From Novosphingobium sp. SG707 (lineage in GTDB: Bacteria > Pseudomonadota > Alphaproteobacteria > Sphingomonadales > Sphingomonadaceae), in the NCBI RefSeq assembly GCF_012275515.1, contig NZ_JAAZQL010000004.1, positions 496,001 to 560,000 on the forward strand: a DNA stretch of 64,000 nt. The letters are read 5' to 3'. Every line of letters starts with the position of its first letter. Positions within the stretch are counted from its first letter, which is position 1. The translations under genes and the position numbers were made by a program. Below, piece by piece: positions 35,050 to 44,891 of this stretch. The notes below the pieces were generated by a model, which worked only from the letters and a program-made list of their open reading frames with translations, did no database searches and was not told the DNA's origin.

Positions 35050-35925
35050 ATGGAAATCGTCGTTGTCGCAGATGTGCCCGAACATGTTCCCGGAAACGGT
35101 CCAACGGCCCGGCCTGGATCGGAATATGGCCGCAAAAGCCTGCTTGGCGACGAGGCTGCCGACGGCCTCAGGTTCCGTTTCGTACGGAACGAGGATGGCA
35201 TCGGAGGCCGGGCTTTTGAATCGCCAAGGCACCACCACACGTTTCAACAAATCCGATGGACCGAAACAGGAGCGGTCAATTTCGCACCGGGGCAGGACAT
35301 TGAACAGGGCGACATCGCTTATTTCCCGCGCGGCGCCTATTACGGGCCGCAAGTGAAAGACAAAGGGGCGCAACTCCTGCTGCAATTCGGCTTTGGCGAT
35401 GAGTATCCCGCCGGCGGCAAGGACTGGTACCAAAAGTACCAGTCAGCGATGAGGGATCTGGCGACGCGCGGCACCTTTCGCGATGGCCTTTACGTCGATG
35501 CCGATCCTGAAACCGGGGAAGAGCGTGTTCGCGATGCCGTGCAAGCATTGCTGGAGGAACGCACTGGCAAGACGCAGACCATTCCGCCCGAGGGTTATGA
35601 AGCGCCCATCCTGATGCATCCACGCGCATTTGACTATTATGGCGCGGGATCGGGTGTCGAAATCAAGCATCTGGGCAGGTTCTTCGATCAACCAGGGCCG
35701 AATGGCGACGTACGCCTGTCCGTGGTTCGCATTTCCGATGGCGGTACGTATCAACTGAATGCCGACCGAGCGCAGGTCGTTTGGTCGGTCTCCGCCGGGA
35801 TGAGCGTGCAGGGCACAATCTATCCCGCGCTCACCTGCCTTTACAGCCCGCGTGGGGAAGAGATCGCCATCAGCGGGCAAAATAGCGTCGAGTTTTTCGT
35901 CGTGGATCTGCCGCGCCTCGACTGA
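35050..35925 (+). CDS. Bicupin protein of unknown function, copy 2
   Basis: A 291-residue paralog of 33263-34135, sharing PRHHHTFQQIRW, EQGDIAYFPRGAYYGPQ and YEAPILMHPRAFDYYGA. Start ATG 35050 follows GGCAGGAGG closely. The differences in the N-terminus and in the middle region suggest divergent substrates rather than a recent duplication. The next gene, an SDR, follows at 35997. The function is unknown; a metal-dependent oxygenase or isomerase is possible. Confidence 0.8.
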   Translation: MEIVVVADVPEHVPGNGPTARPGSEYGRKSLLGDEAADGLRFRFVRNEDGIGGRAFESPRHHHTFQQIRWTETGAVNFAPGQDIEQGDIAYFPRGAYYGPQVKDKGAQLLLQFGFGDEYPAGGKDWYQKYQSAMRDLATRGTFRDGLYVDADPETGEERVRDAVQALLEERTGKTQTIPPEGYEAPILMHPRAFDYYGAGSGVEIKHLGRFFDQPGPNGDVRLSVVRISDGGTYQLNADRAQVVWSVSAGMSVQGTIYPALTCLYSPRGEEIAISGQNSVEFFVVDLPRLD

Positions 35926-35996
35926 CGCGCAGGCCTATCGGCGAGGATGCCGCTGCCAACATGATGCCGCGCGCCCGGAACAGGAAGGACGAGACT

Positions 35997-36767
35997 TTGG
36001 AACTCGAAAACAGGATCGCGCTGGTCACGGGCGGGGCATCCGGCATCGGCTTGGCATCGGCGAAAACCTTTGCTGCCGCTGGCGCAGCGGTTATCATCGT
36101 CGACCGTGATGGCGACGCCGCGCATGAGGCGGCCGCCGCCATCACAGCCTCTGGCGCCACAGCGCATGCGCGCGCGGTTGATGTCTCCGATATTGGCGCC
36201 TTGCGCGCGTTGTTTGACTGGGTCGACGGCGCATACGGAAAATTGCATATCCTGCTCAATCACGCCGGTATGCAAGGGCCCATCGGCCTGGACATCAGCG
36301 AAGACCAGTTTGATCAGGTCATTGCCGTCAATCTGAAAAGCCAGTTCTTCGCAACCAATTTTGCCGCCCCGCTGTTGCGCGCCAGTGCAGGTGCAGGCTC
36401 GATCATCTACACGTCGTCCACCGCGGCCATCCGCGCATCAGAGCGAAGCCCCCTTTACGGAACCTGCAAAGCTGGCACGCTGATGCTCATGCGCTCGGTG
36501 GCGCGTCGGTTGGGGCCCGAAGGCATCCGCGCCAACGCGCTGTGTCCCGGCCCTGTCGACACGCCTTTCTCACGTGATTTTGCAATTTCGTCGGGGTTGG
36601 ACGAGGCCATGATCGAGGCAACCCTGACGGCGCGGGCGCGCAGCATTCCGCTGGGCCGCCTCGCGCAGCCAGACGAGGTTGCAAGCGTCGCACTCTTCCT
36701 CGCATCCGATCGCTCCGCCTTTGTCAACGGAATCGCGATCCCGGTCGATGGCGGCATGACCGCCTGA
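35997..36767 (+). CDS. Short-chain dehydrogenase/reductase
   Basis: A 256-residue classical SDR with VTGGASGIGLASAK, the central LLNHAG (NNAG variant) and catalytic Tyr/Lys in YGTCK. The TTG at 35997 follows a strong AGGAAGGA by 7 nt and gives the normal N-terminus; an ATG at 35961 with a longer frame is the alternative. It follows the bicupin gene by about 70 bp, so it may act on the same compound. The substrate is unknown. Confidence 0.85.
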   Translation: MELENRIALVTGGASGIGLASAKTFAAAGAAVIIVDRDGDAAHEAAAAITASGATAHARAVDVSDIGALRALFDWVDGAYGKLHILLNHAGMQGPIGLDISEDQFDQVIAVNLKSQFFATNFAAPLLRASAGAGSIIYTSSTAAIRASERSPLYGTCKAGTLMLMRSVARRLGPEGIRANALCPGPVDTPFSRDFAISSGLDEAMIEATLTARARSIPLGRLAQPDEVASVALFLASDRSAFVNGIAIPVDGGMTA

Positions 36768-36926
36768 CGCGGCATGCCCGCGTAATGCCGGCGCCTCCAC
36801 TCCCGCCCATGACCATCCTGTGATCGGATTGTGAAGCAGGCCTCATCAGCTTCGAAGAACGGGCACAATTGTCGCCTGACGTTGGACCTCATACGGATTT
36901 GACGACCACAACCTTGGGAAAACGGG

Positions 36927-38567
36927 ATGGATAGCTTGGCGATGACAGGTTCAATGCAGAATTGGCCCCTGCTGGTCTGGAAACTGATCGACCATGCCGC
37001 CGCGACAGCGCCGCGGCAGGAGATCGTGACGCAATCCGTCGAAGGGAACCTGCACCGGACGAACTGGAGCGAGGTGCGCATGCGCGCGAAAAAGGTCGCC
37101 CAAGCGCTGGACCGCTTCGGCATTCAGCGCGGTGATCGCGTGGGCACCCTGGCATGGAACACCTATCGCCATGTTGAATGCTGGTACGGGATTTCCGGCG
37201 CCGGGGCGGTTGCCCACACGATCAACCCGCGCCTGTTCGAAGACCAGATCGTCTACATCATCAATCACGCGCAGGATCGGATCCTGTTTTTTGACCTGAC
37301 ATTCATGGATCTGGTCACCCGGATCGCACCGCGATTGACCGGCGTCGAGCGGTTCATCGTCATGACCGACCGGGCGCATATGATAACGGCCCCTGCCGAA
37401 TTTGAATGCTATGAAGATCTGCTCGCAGAACAGGACGACACGTTCCCGTGGGTCGAGCTTGAGGAAACCGAGCCGGCCGGGCTGTGCTACACATCCGGCA
37501 CCACCGGGAACCCCAAAGGGGTACTTTACAGCCACCGCTCCAACGTTCTGCACAGCTTCGCGGCGACGCAGGCTGCGGTTTTCGGCTTGTCCGCGCGCAG
37601 CGTCGTGATGCCGATTGTTCCGATGTTCCATGCCAACGCATGGGCCATTCCTTATGCAGCCGCGCTGGCTGGTGCGAAACTCGTGCTTGGAGGTCCCCAT
37701 CATGACGCGGTCACGCTCCAACGCCTGATCGTGGAGGAGCAGGTGAGCATCACCGCCGCTGTACCCACGGTTTGGCTGGCGATGTTGCAGCACCTGACCG
37801 AAACCCGAACCGACCTTGGAGCCTTGCAACGGGTTATCATCGGAGGGGCAGCGGCGCCCCAGTCGATGATCAAGGCGTTTGAAGACGATTTCGGTGTCGA
37901 AGTCATGCATGCTTGGGGCCTTACGGAACTGTCGCCACTGGGGGCCACCGCCACGCTCTCCGCAGAGGCAGCGAAGCTCCCCCGCCAGCAGCAACTCGAT
38001 GTCAAATCTAGGCAGGGGCGCCCGCTGTTTGGCATCGAGATGAAGGTGGTTGACGAGAACGGGCGCGAACTTCCCCGTGACGGACACAGCGCGGGCATCC
38101 TGAAGGTTCGCGGCCCCTGGGTGGTCGCGCAATATTTTGGTGGCGGCGAAGGCACGATCCTTGACGAAGGAGGCTGGTTCGACACAGGGGATATCGCGAC
38201 CCTCGACAGCGAAAGCTGCATGCAGATCACCGACCGTTCCAAGGATGTCATCAAGTCTGGCGGTGAATGGATCAGTTCGGTCGAGTTAGAAAACGCGGCG
38301 GTCGCCTGCCCCGGAATCGCCGAAGCCGCCGTGATCGGGATCCCGCATCCACGCTGGGGAGAGCGCCCGCTGCTTGTTCTGGTACGCAAACCCGACAGCA
38401 CCGTCGCGGCAGCCGAGGTTCGCGAGCATCTGGCTGGACAGATCGCCAAATGGTGGATGCCCGACGACATCGCATTCGTGAGCGACATTCCCCACACAGC
38501 GACCGGAAAAATCCTGAAAACTGAATTGCGGAAACAATTTTCGGACTATTGCTCAGTCGCGCGATAA
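36927..38567 (+). CDS. AlkK-type fatty-acyl-CoA ligase, copy 1
   Basis: A 546-residue adenylate-forming ligase that activates a carboxylic acid to its CoA ester. AMP-binding motifs are [11 protein letters not shown] (near 190) and [11 protein letters not shown] with [16 protein letters not shown] (about 410-450), and the catalytic Lys in TATGKILK is near the C-terminus. Residues [16 protein letters not shown] are shared with the ligase at 60909, so ATG 36954 is also possible. Its relatives activate medium or long fatty acids. Confidence 0.92.
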   Translation: MDSLAMTGSMQNWPLLVWKLIDHAAATAPRQEIVTQSVEGNLHRTNWSEVRMRAKKVAQALDRFGIQRGDRVGTLAWNTYRHVECWYGISGAGAVAHTINPRLFEDQIVYIINHAQDRILFFDLTFMDLVTRIAPRLTGVERFIVMTDRAHMITAPAEFECYEDLLAEQDDTFPWVELEETEPAGLCYTSGTTGNPKGVLYSHRSNVLHSFAATQAAVFGLSARSVVMPIVPMFHANAWAIPYAAALAGAKLVLGGPHHDAVTLQRLIVEEQVSITAAVPTVWLAMLQHLTETRTDLGALQRVIIGGAAAPQSMIKAFEDDFGVEVMHAWGLTELSPLGATATLSAEAAKLPRQQQLDVKSRQGRPLFGIEMKVVDENGRELPRDGHSAGILKVRGPWVVAQYFGGGEGTILDEGGWFDTGDIATLDSESCMQITDRSKDVIKSGGEWISSVELENAAVACPGIAEAAVIGIPHPRWGERPLLVLVRKPDSTVAAAEVREHLAGQIAKWWMPDDIAFVSDIPHTATGKILKTELRKQFSDYCSVAR

Positions 38568-38590
38568 TGGCGCAATCAAGGTGGTGTGAT

Positions 38591-38619
38591 GGCAGCGGAA
38601 TAATACCTATTCCGCTGCC
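38591..38619. terminator. Compact bidirectional hairpin
   Basis: GGCAGCGGAATA (38591-38602), a 5-nt loop and its perfect complement (38608-38619). The second arm covers the stop codon of the oxidoreductase gene (38607) and the first follows the acyl-CoA ligase stop by 24 bp. It should end transcription from both sides. Confidence 0.75.
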
Positions 38620-41600
38620 TCTACATATCCCTCTTCAAGAAACGCGATGCGCGCCGCTTCCAGCGCGGAGGCATAGGCGGCCATCGCCGCGTCCTTGACC
38701 GGGCCAAAGCCTCGTACCATGTCACCAAGCGCCAGAACCTGGACCGCGCGCTGGTAATTGACAACGGTAGTCCGGGAGAGGACCCAGTCGACCAACGCTT
38801 CATACTCAACGATCAGGGCACGTTCGCGCCGCCGCTCATCGAAGTAGCCAAACGGGTCGAACGCCGTTCCGCGCAGCCTCTTGCAACGCGCCAGAAGCGT
38901 CAGAAACGGCGTCATCGCAGCGGCCTTGAAGGCATATTTCCTGGGCCGTCCGTTGATCCGGCGCCCTGCGAGGATGGGCGGCGCCAAATTGAAGCTGAAG
39001 GTCGCGCCATCGGCAAAAGTTTGTTTTAACTCCGCCACGAGAGCCGGGCTCGTCAGCAACCGAGCGACCTCATATTCGTCCTTGTAGGCAAGGAATTTAG
39101 CATAAACTTGCGCAACAGCCCTTGTCATCGCGACACTGTCCGGCGCGATGACGGCCTCGACCGCCTCCACCTGCGCTACGAGCGCCTTGTAACGTTCCGC
39201 ATAGGCGCGGTTCTGATAGGCCACGAGATGACCGGCCCGCCGGGCGATCAGCGCCTCGACGTTTTGATCGTCCGCCTCTGCTTGCGGCAGCATGGCCTTG
39301 ACCCTTTCAGGATCGGACGCAAATAAACGTCCCAATCGAAAGGCGGAAAGGTTGAATGCCACCGCTGTGCCATTCAGGGTAATAGCCTGCTCGACCGCAT
39401 CGGTGGTGAACGGCAGCAGGCCGTTTTGAGCCGTGACGCCGACCATAAAGAAATTCGCCCCTATGCTGTCGCCAAGCAGGCTGGTCGCGATGGACGTGGC
39501 ATCGACAGTCGACACAGCGTCGGCTTTCACATGTTTCGCCAGGCGGGCCAGCAACATGGGTGTGTCGATCGTCGCATCGCGGTTGAATTGAAACGCCACG
39601 GTCGTCGACACATCGGTGTTGACCACGACCTGGGTCCGCCCGGCCGCAAGGGTGAGGCTTGCTTCATCACTCAGCGCTGCGACCAGATCGAACGCCAACA
39701 AGACATCGGCCTCCGAACGGCCGAGCCGCTGCGCGTTCAGCGCCTGTGGAGTTTTCGCGATACGGATATGACTGAAAACCGCTCCGTTTTTCTGTGCAAG
39801 GCCAGTCATGTCGAACAATGACGCCGCAAGCCCGTCTATGTGCGCCGCCATGCCCAAAACCGCCGCGACCGTGGTCACGCCGGTGCCACCGATGCCAGTA
39901 ATCAGCATATTGAAGCTGGCCGCGCCGATAGGTGCGCGCGCCGGACAGTCGATGGTGCCAAGCCGCGCCGGGTCGATACCAAGGGTTTGGGGCTTGCGCG
40001 GCTCTGCGCCATGCACCGTGACGAAGCTGGGACAAAAGCCGTTCAGGCAGCTGTAATCCTTGTTGCAACTCGCCTGATCAATCGCGCGCTTGGTGCCAAA
40101 ATCGGTTTCAACGGGCGTCAGGCTGACGCAAGTCGACTGAACCGAGCAATCCCCGCAGCCCTCGCACACGGCCTTGGAAATGAAGAGGCGCTTGGGCGGA
40201 TTAGGGAACGTGCCGCGTTTGCGCCGGCGCCGTTTCTCAGCCGCGCAGGTCTGCTCATAAATCAACACGGTGCATCCCGGCGTCGCTTGCAACTTGCGCT
40301 GGACGACATCGAGATCGTCGCGATGCTCGATCCTGATGTCCGCCGGGAAATCCGGATTGCCCCGGTGCACATCAGGGTTATCGCTGACCACCACAATCGT
40401 GCGCACACCTTCGTGGCGAACCTGCTGCGCGATCTCCGCAACCGAAATCGGACCATCGATCGGCTGTCCGCCCGTCATCGCGACGGCATCGTTGTAGAGG
40501 ATCTTGTAGGTGATCGCCACGCCGGACGCGACCGCTGCCCGAATGGCCAGCAGCCCGGAATGATAATAGGTGCCGTCGCCCATGTTCTGGAACATATGCC
40601 TGGTACCGGTGAAGGGCGCGAGGCCGAGCCAGTTGCCCCCTTCGCCTCCCATCTGGGTGGGCGGCAGCGCCTCTTGCGGCCTTGCGAGCAAAGCCATCGT
40701 ATGACAGCCGATACCTGTCATGCTGAGGCTGCCATCAGGAATGCGTGTGGACCGGCTATGCGGACATCCTGAGCAAAAATACGGGGTGCGTCTTGGCAAT
40801 CCGAACTGATCGCCGCCCGCCGCATCAAGCATGGCGGAAAAGCGGGCTTGGGCCTGCTCCGGAACCGCATCAGCGATGCGGAGGTGTGTGAGGCGACCAA
40901 GGATGGCGCGCGCGATTGTGACCGGTTCGAGTTGTGAGGCTGATGGCAGCAGAGGATGCCCGTTTTCATCACGCTTGCCGATCAGGCGCGGGCGATCAGG
41001 AAGGTTGACGAGAACCGACGCCGCCTGAAGCTCGACGAAGCTCTTCTTCTCCTCAATCACCAACAGCGTTTCGTGGCCGACAGCAAACTCGGTAAGCCCT
41101 TCGGGCTCAAGCGGCCAGATACAACCCAGTTTGTAAAGCGACACACCGAGCGCCGCCGCGCGCTCGTCATCAAGGCCAAGCAGTTCGAGCGCCCGGCGCG
41201 TATCACCATAACTCTTGCCCGCTGTGACAAGGCCAAGCCTTGGTCGCGGGCCGCGAAACACGGTGCGATCAATCCGGTTGGCGCGGATAAACCGCTGCAC
41301 CAGGGGCAAACGATACTCGCTGACGATCTGATCCGCACGCATCGGGTTGAACGCACGGGTGCGGATGTGCACGCCTTCCGGCGGCAACCCGACCGGCGTG
41401 GGCAGCACGCGATTGTGCCCGGCAAGATTGATATCGACTGTCGCGGTCTGCTCGACCACCTCATTGACGAGTTTCAGGCCTACCCAGCTTCCGCTGTAGC
41501 GTGATAACGCGAAACCGAGCAGGCCATAGTCGAGAATTTCGCCCACATCCGCCGGATAGAGCGACGGGATCAGCGCCGCCGCCACGGCCTGCTCGCTCTG

Positions 41601-42095
41601 GTGCGCGGTGGTTGACGACTTGCCGCCGTGATCGTCGCCATACAGCACCACAACGCCGCCTGCCGGGTGCGCGCCCGCCAGGTTTCCGTGCTTTAGGGCA
41701 TCGCCTGAGCGGTCAACCCCCGGCCCCTTGCCGTACCATGCCGCGAAAACACCATCATACAGTGGATCGGGCACGCTATCGAGCTGTTGGGTGCCCAGGA
41801 CTGCGGTTGCAGCGACATCCTCATTCACCCCGGGAACAAATCGAATATCGGCCGCTGTCAGACGGTTGGCAATCGACCATAAGGTGGTGTCCACCCCGCC
41901 GAGCGGGGAGCCACGATAGCCCGAGATATATCCGGCGGTGTTCAGGCCAGCCGCAACGTCCAGGCTTTTCTGTACCAGCAAAACGCGGGCCAGCGCCTGT
42001 GTTCCGTTAATGAGCACGCGCCCCTGCTCGATCGTCCATTTGTCGTCGAGGCTGATCCGTGTCGGACTTTCAGCCTGCAAAATGTCCCTGCTCAT
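38607..42095 (-). CDS. Indolepyruvate ferredoxin oxidoreductase-type 2-oxoacid oxidoreductase, fused
   Basis: A 1162-residue fused IOR. The N-terminal pyrimidine-binding and central ThDP-binding domains (MGDGTYYHSGLLAIRAAV near 510) are followed by two Cys clusters for [4Fe-4S] centres (CEGCGDCSVQSTC near 640 and CNKDYSCLNGFCP near 680). A C-terminal gamma-type domain (TGIGGTGVTTVAAVLG) starts near 735. It oxidises an aryl- or branched 2-oxo acid to an acyl-CoA, passing electrons to ferredoxin. In aerobes these enzymes handle products of amino-acid or side-chain breakdown. It may act on the 2-oxo acid made by the nearby lyases. Confidence 0.92.
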   Translation of the reverse strand: MSRDILQAESPTRISLDDKWTIEQGRVLINGTQALARVLLVQKSLDVAAGLNTAGYISGYRGSPLGGVDTTLWSIANRLTAADIRFVPGVNEDVAATAVLGTQQLDSVPDPLYDGVFAAWYGKGPGVDRSGDALKHGNLAGAHPAGGVVVLYGDDHGGKSSTTAHQSEQAVAAALIPSLYPADVGEILDYGLLGFALSRYSGSWVGLKLVNEVVEQTATVDINLAGHNRVLPTPVGLPPEGVHIRTRAFNPMRADQIVSEYRLPLVQRFIRANRIDRTVFRGPRPRLGLVTAGKSYGDTRRALELLGLDDERAAALGVSLYKLGCIWPLEPEGLTEFAVGHETLLVIEEKKSFVELQAASVLVNLPDRPRLIGKRDENGHPLLPSASQLEPVTIARAILGRLTHLRIADAVPEQAQARFSAMLDAAGGDQFGLPRRTPYFCSGCPHSRSTRIPDGSLSMTGIGCHTMALLARPQEALPPTQMGGEGGNWLGLAPFTGTRHMFQNMGDGTYYHSGLLAIRAAVASGVAITYKILYNDAVAMTGGQPIDGPISVAEIAQQVRHEGVRTIVVVSDNPDVHRGNPDFPADIRIEHRDDLDVVQRKLQATPGCTVLIYEQTCAAEKRRRRKRGTFPNPPKRLFISKAVCEGCGDCSVQSTCVSLTPVETDFGTKRAIDQASCNKDYSCLNGFCPSFVTVHGAEPRKPQTLGIDPARLGTIDCPARAPIGAASFNMLITGIGGTGVTTVAAVLGMAAHIDGLAASLFDMTGLAQKNGAVFSHIRIAKTPQALNAQRLGRSEADVLLAFDLVAALSDEASLTLAAGRTQVVVNTDVSTTVAFQFNRDATIDTPMLLARLAKHVKADAVSTVDATSIATSLLGDSIGANFFMVGVTAQNGLLPFTTDAVEQAITLNGTAVAFNLSAFRLGRLFASDPERVKAMLPQAEADDQNVEALIARRAGHLVAYQNRAYAERYKALVAQVEAVEAVIAPDSVAMTRAVAQVYAKFLAYKDEYEVARLLTSPALVAELKQTFADGATFSFNLAPPILAGRRINGRPRKYAFKAAAMTPFLTLLARCKRLRGTAFDPFGYFDERRRERALIVEYEALVDWVLSRTTVVNYQRAVQVLALGDMVRGFGPVKDAAMAAYASALEAARIAFLEEGYVEAAE

Positions 42096-42208
42096 GGTGT
42101 CCTCTTGCCTGCGAGGACTGGAGGGGGCGTCAATGCCGTCAACCAGTGTACTCGGTGCGCGTCATGCGGTCGTGGCTTTCGGGCCTGCGTGATGCAGATT
42201 GTCCGGTG

Positions 42209-43849
42209 TCAGTATGCAGGCATCCGGTCCGGATCGAGCTTCATATCGATAAGAACAGGATATTGCTGATCCGCAAGCGACTCCAGCACGACTTCAAGCT
42301 CTGCCTGCGACCGCACGGTGAACCCCGTGCCACCCAGCGCCACGGCCAGCGGCGCAAAATCCGGCCATTTGAAAAGGCAAAGCCGCGGGTCGATCTCCCG
42401 CTTCATGAAATGAACGTGCTCCGCCCCATAGGCGCCATCGTTGCACAGGATCACGATCAGCTTGATGCCATAACGCACCGCCGTGTTGAATTCGGCCAGA
42501 CCGCCGTGCATGAAGCCGCCATCGCCGGTGAAAAGAACGATTGGCCGTCCTGCCGCCGCAAAAGAGGCGCCAACCGCATGCGACAGACCAAGGCCGATTG
42601 ATCCGAAATTGGTGGTCGTCACGAAGGACGACGGCCCTGGCGCCTTGATCCGCTTCCAGGTTTCGCGACCGAACCGACCACCGTCCGTAACCAGCACGCG
42701 GTCCGCAGGTAAAAGCCGATCGAGCACCGCAAGCGCCTGCAGGAAATCCACCGTACCGGCATGGGCATCAGCTACGGGCGCGCTGAGTTGTGAATCCAGC
42801 GGTATCACCCTGTCGATCTCGTTGCGGAAACCGGAAGCGGGAATTTCAGCCTCGTCCAGCCAGTGCAGGAAGATCTCGGCCGTGCCGGCGGGATCGCCAG
42901 CGAGAGCGGCATCCGAGCTCACATTTTTGCCGACGTCGCCAGAATCCAGATTCACCTCGACGACGCGCTTGCCCTTGAGGAAGGTGCCGTGCGAGGTCGT
43001 CAGGATGTTCAGACTGGCGCCGAACGCAATGACACAATCGCTCTGCATGATGACATCGACGGCGGCGGTGGAACTCAGCGTGCCGAAAATGCCGAGATTG
43101 TAATCCTCACCATCGAAAAGGCCGCGCGCCTTGAGGGTGGTGGCCAAGGGTGCCTCGATACGGGCCGCCAGCTTGAGCAGCGCGGCCTTGGCCTCCGGCG
43201 AGATTGCGCCCCGCCCGGCCAGCACGATCGGACGCTTGGCAGCCGCGATGATGCCGATCGCCTTGTCCAGTTCGTCGCCCGCGGACACGACCGGCCGATT
43301 GTCCGGAACGTGATAATGAACAGGCTGATATTCAACCTCGCTCCACTGCATCTCGACGGGCATGTTGAGCACGATGGGGCGACGCTCGGTCATCGCACGA
43401 CGCAAGGCAGTCGCCACATCCTGAGCGACGGTTTTCGGACTGCGCAGCTGTTCAAAGCCGGCCCCCGTCGCCATGATGAATTCGCGCTGCGACACCTTCT
43501 GGATACTGTCGCGATCATCCTGAGGCGTGTCGCCGCACAGCAACAGCATCGGCACCGATCCCTTGACGCCCTCCACCAGCGCGGTGAGCGTGTTGATCAA
43601 GGCTGGCCCCACTGTCACTGTGGCAATGCCAACCTTGCCGGACATCAGCGAATAACCCAGCGCCATCGTCGCCGCGCCACTTTCATGCGCCGCCGCAATA
43701 TAGGAGCCCCCGAAATCCTCGACGAAACTATTCGCCATATACAGATTGGCTTCGCCGATCAGGCCAAACATTGTCTGCGCGCCGTTATCGACCAGTGCTT
43801 TTGCAATCGCTTGGTGGACCTTCAAAGTCTTGACTGCCTGGATCGCCAT
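42209..43849 (-). CDS. ThDP-dependent decarboxylase/synthase, acetolactate synthase-like
   Basis: A 546-residue ThDP enzyme with the catalytic Glu56 in AAHESGAATMALGY, the central domain and a C-terminal ThDP/Mg motif (FTGDGGFMHGGLAEFNTA near 430). The family includes acetolactate synthase, benzoylformate and 2-oxoacid decarboxylases and sulfoacetaldehyde acetyltransferase. The motifs do not choose between them. It lies with a PEP-mutase/ICL-like gene and a TauD-like gene in one direction. A 2-oxo acid decarboxylase role is plausible. Confidence 0.88.
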   Translation of the reverse strand: MAIQAVKTLKVHQAIAKALVDNGAQTMFGLIGEANLYMANSFVEDFGGSYIAAAHESGAATMALGYSLMSGKVGIATVTVGPALINTLTALVEGVKGSVPMLLLCGDTPQDDRDSIQKVSQREFIMATGAGFEQLRSPKTVAQDVATALRRAMTERRPIVLNMPVEMQWSEVEYQPVHYHVPDNRPVVSAGDELDKAIGIIAAAKRPIVLAGRGAISPEAKAALLKLAARIEAPLATTLKARGLFDGEDYNLGIFGTLSSTAAVDVIMQSDCVIAFGASLNILTTSHGTFLKGKRVVEVNLDSGDVGKNVSSDAALAGDPAGTAEIFLHWLDEAEIPASGFRNEIDRVIPLDSQLSAPVADAHAGTVDFLQALAVLDRLLPADRVLVTDGGRFGRETWKRIKAPGPSSFVTTTNFGSIGLGLSHAVGASFAAAGRPIVLFTGDGGFMHGGLAEFNTAVRYGIKLIVILCNDGAYGAEHVHFMKREIDPRLCLFKWPDFAPLAVALGGTGFTVRSQAELEVVLESLADQQYPVLIDMKLDPDRMPAY

Positions 43850-43897
43850 TAAAGCCTCACTTATCTATGATTATTAATTGATATTACGCCTGATATT

Positions 43898-44857
43898 TCA
43901 GAAATTATTTGAAATAGAACTCCCGATGTCGGCTGCATACCGTACGATCGCCGCATCACCCAGATATCTTCTTTCAAAATCCTCAAGATCACCCAGAAGG
44001 AATTTGTTGCGAATTCTTGAAAGTAATTTTTCCTCGACCGGGCAAGTCGCGTTGAATTTATCAATCGCCCCATAACCCTCCGTGCGAATTTCCTGGTAAA
44101 GGTGCCACATGAAGCGGATCTGTGATCGCAAGGTCTGCAGGTAGACAACCGCTGACAGGCCAAGTTCGCGCCCCTGCTCCGCCGTGATTTCCTGCGGTAA
44201 GTTGTACGCGGTGCAATAGAGCGGGCCGGGCACCGCCTCGCGAACCGCGTGCACCTCTTCAAGAGTGCGGGGGCCCTCGAAGTGCAGAACGTCAGCCCCA
44301 GCCTCCTTGTAGGCTAACATCCGCTCGATCACATCGGGCAGGCCTTTCGCATTGACCGCAGTCAGCGCATCGCACCGGGCAATGATCTGAAAATCCGGAC
44401 AAAGTTCTTTACGCACTGCCGAGGCTACGCGGAATTTGGCAACAGCCTCGTCAAGCGGCAGAACCTCCTTGCCGGGCATGGCGCCCATCCGCTTGGTCAG
44501 GAAGGGCTGGTCCTCGATCAGCATGCCGCCGACGCCCGCCTGGATATACTCCTGCACCGCTCGCTCGACCTGGAAAATACCGCCAAAACAGGAGTCCGCA
44601 TCGGTAATGACCGGGATCGAGACGGAATCGGCAAACCATTTCGAAATCTGGACCGATTCCGTCATGGTCAGCGTGCCATTGTCAAAGCGGCCCGCGATCG
44701 GCGCGATCACCGCAGCAGCGCCCAGAATCGCCACCTCGTAACCCAAATCCTCCAGGATGCGGGCGTGCAGCGCGTTCATCGGAAACACGAAAGTCATGCA
44801 CGTGTCAGGCCTGTTGAACAAAGCCTTCAGTGCGGTTCCAGCATTTTTCACACTCAT
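43898..44857 (-). CDS. Isocitrate-lyase superfamily protein lacking the catalytic Cys
   Basis: A 319-residue TIM-barrel of the PEP-mutase/ICL group with the metal pair D86/D88 (ITDADSCFGG) and E115/D116. The lyase signature KRCGH is changed to KRMGA (residues 122-126), with Met124 at the Cys position. The PEP-mutase signature EDK...NS is also absent. Such proteins may be decarboxylases, hydrolases or lyases of another type. It sits just downstream of a TauD-like gene and before the ThDP gene, which suggests a shared pathway. Confidence 0.86.
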   Translation of the reverse strand: MSVKNAGTALKALFNRPDTCMTFVFPMNALHARILEDLGYEVAILGAAAVIAPIAGRFDNGTLTMTESVQISKWFADSVSIPVITDADSCFGGIFQVERAVQEYIQAGVGGMLIEDQPFLTKRMGAMPGKEVLPLDEAVAKFRVASAVRKELCPDFQIIARCDALTAVNAKGLPDVIERMLAYKEAGADVLHFEGPRTLEEVHAVREAVPGPLYCTAYNLPQEITAEQGRELGLSAVVYLQTLRSQIRFMWHLYQEIRTEGYGAIDKFNATCPVEEKLLSRIRNKFLLGDLEDFERRYLGDAAIVRYAADIGSSISNNF

Positions 44858-44891
44858 GCCCCTCGCCGACCTTTACCATCACCACCCTGTC

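Noticed and set aside
42209..44857. Phosphonate biosynthesis pair (PEP mutase and phosphonopyruvate decarboxylase)
   Set aside because: The ICL-like protein lacks the EDK...NS signature of PEP mutase, and no other phosphonate gene is present.
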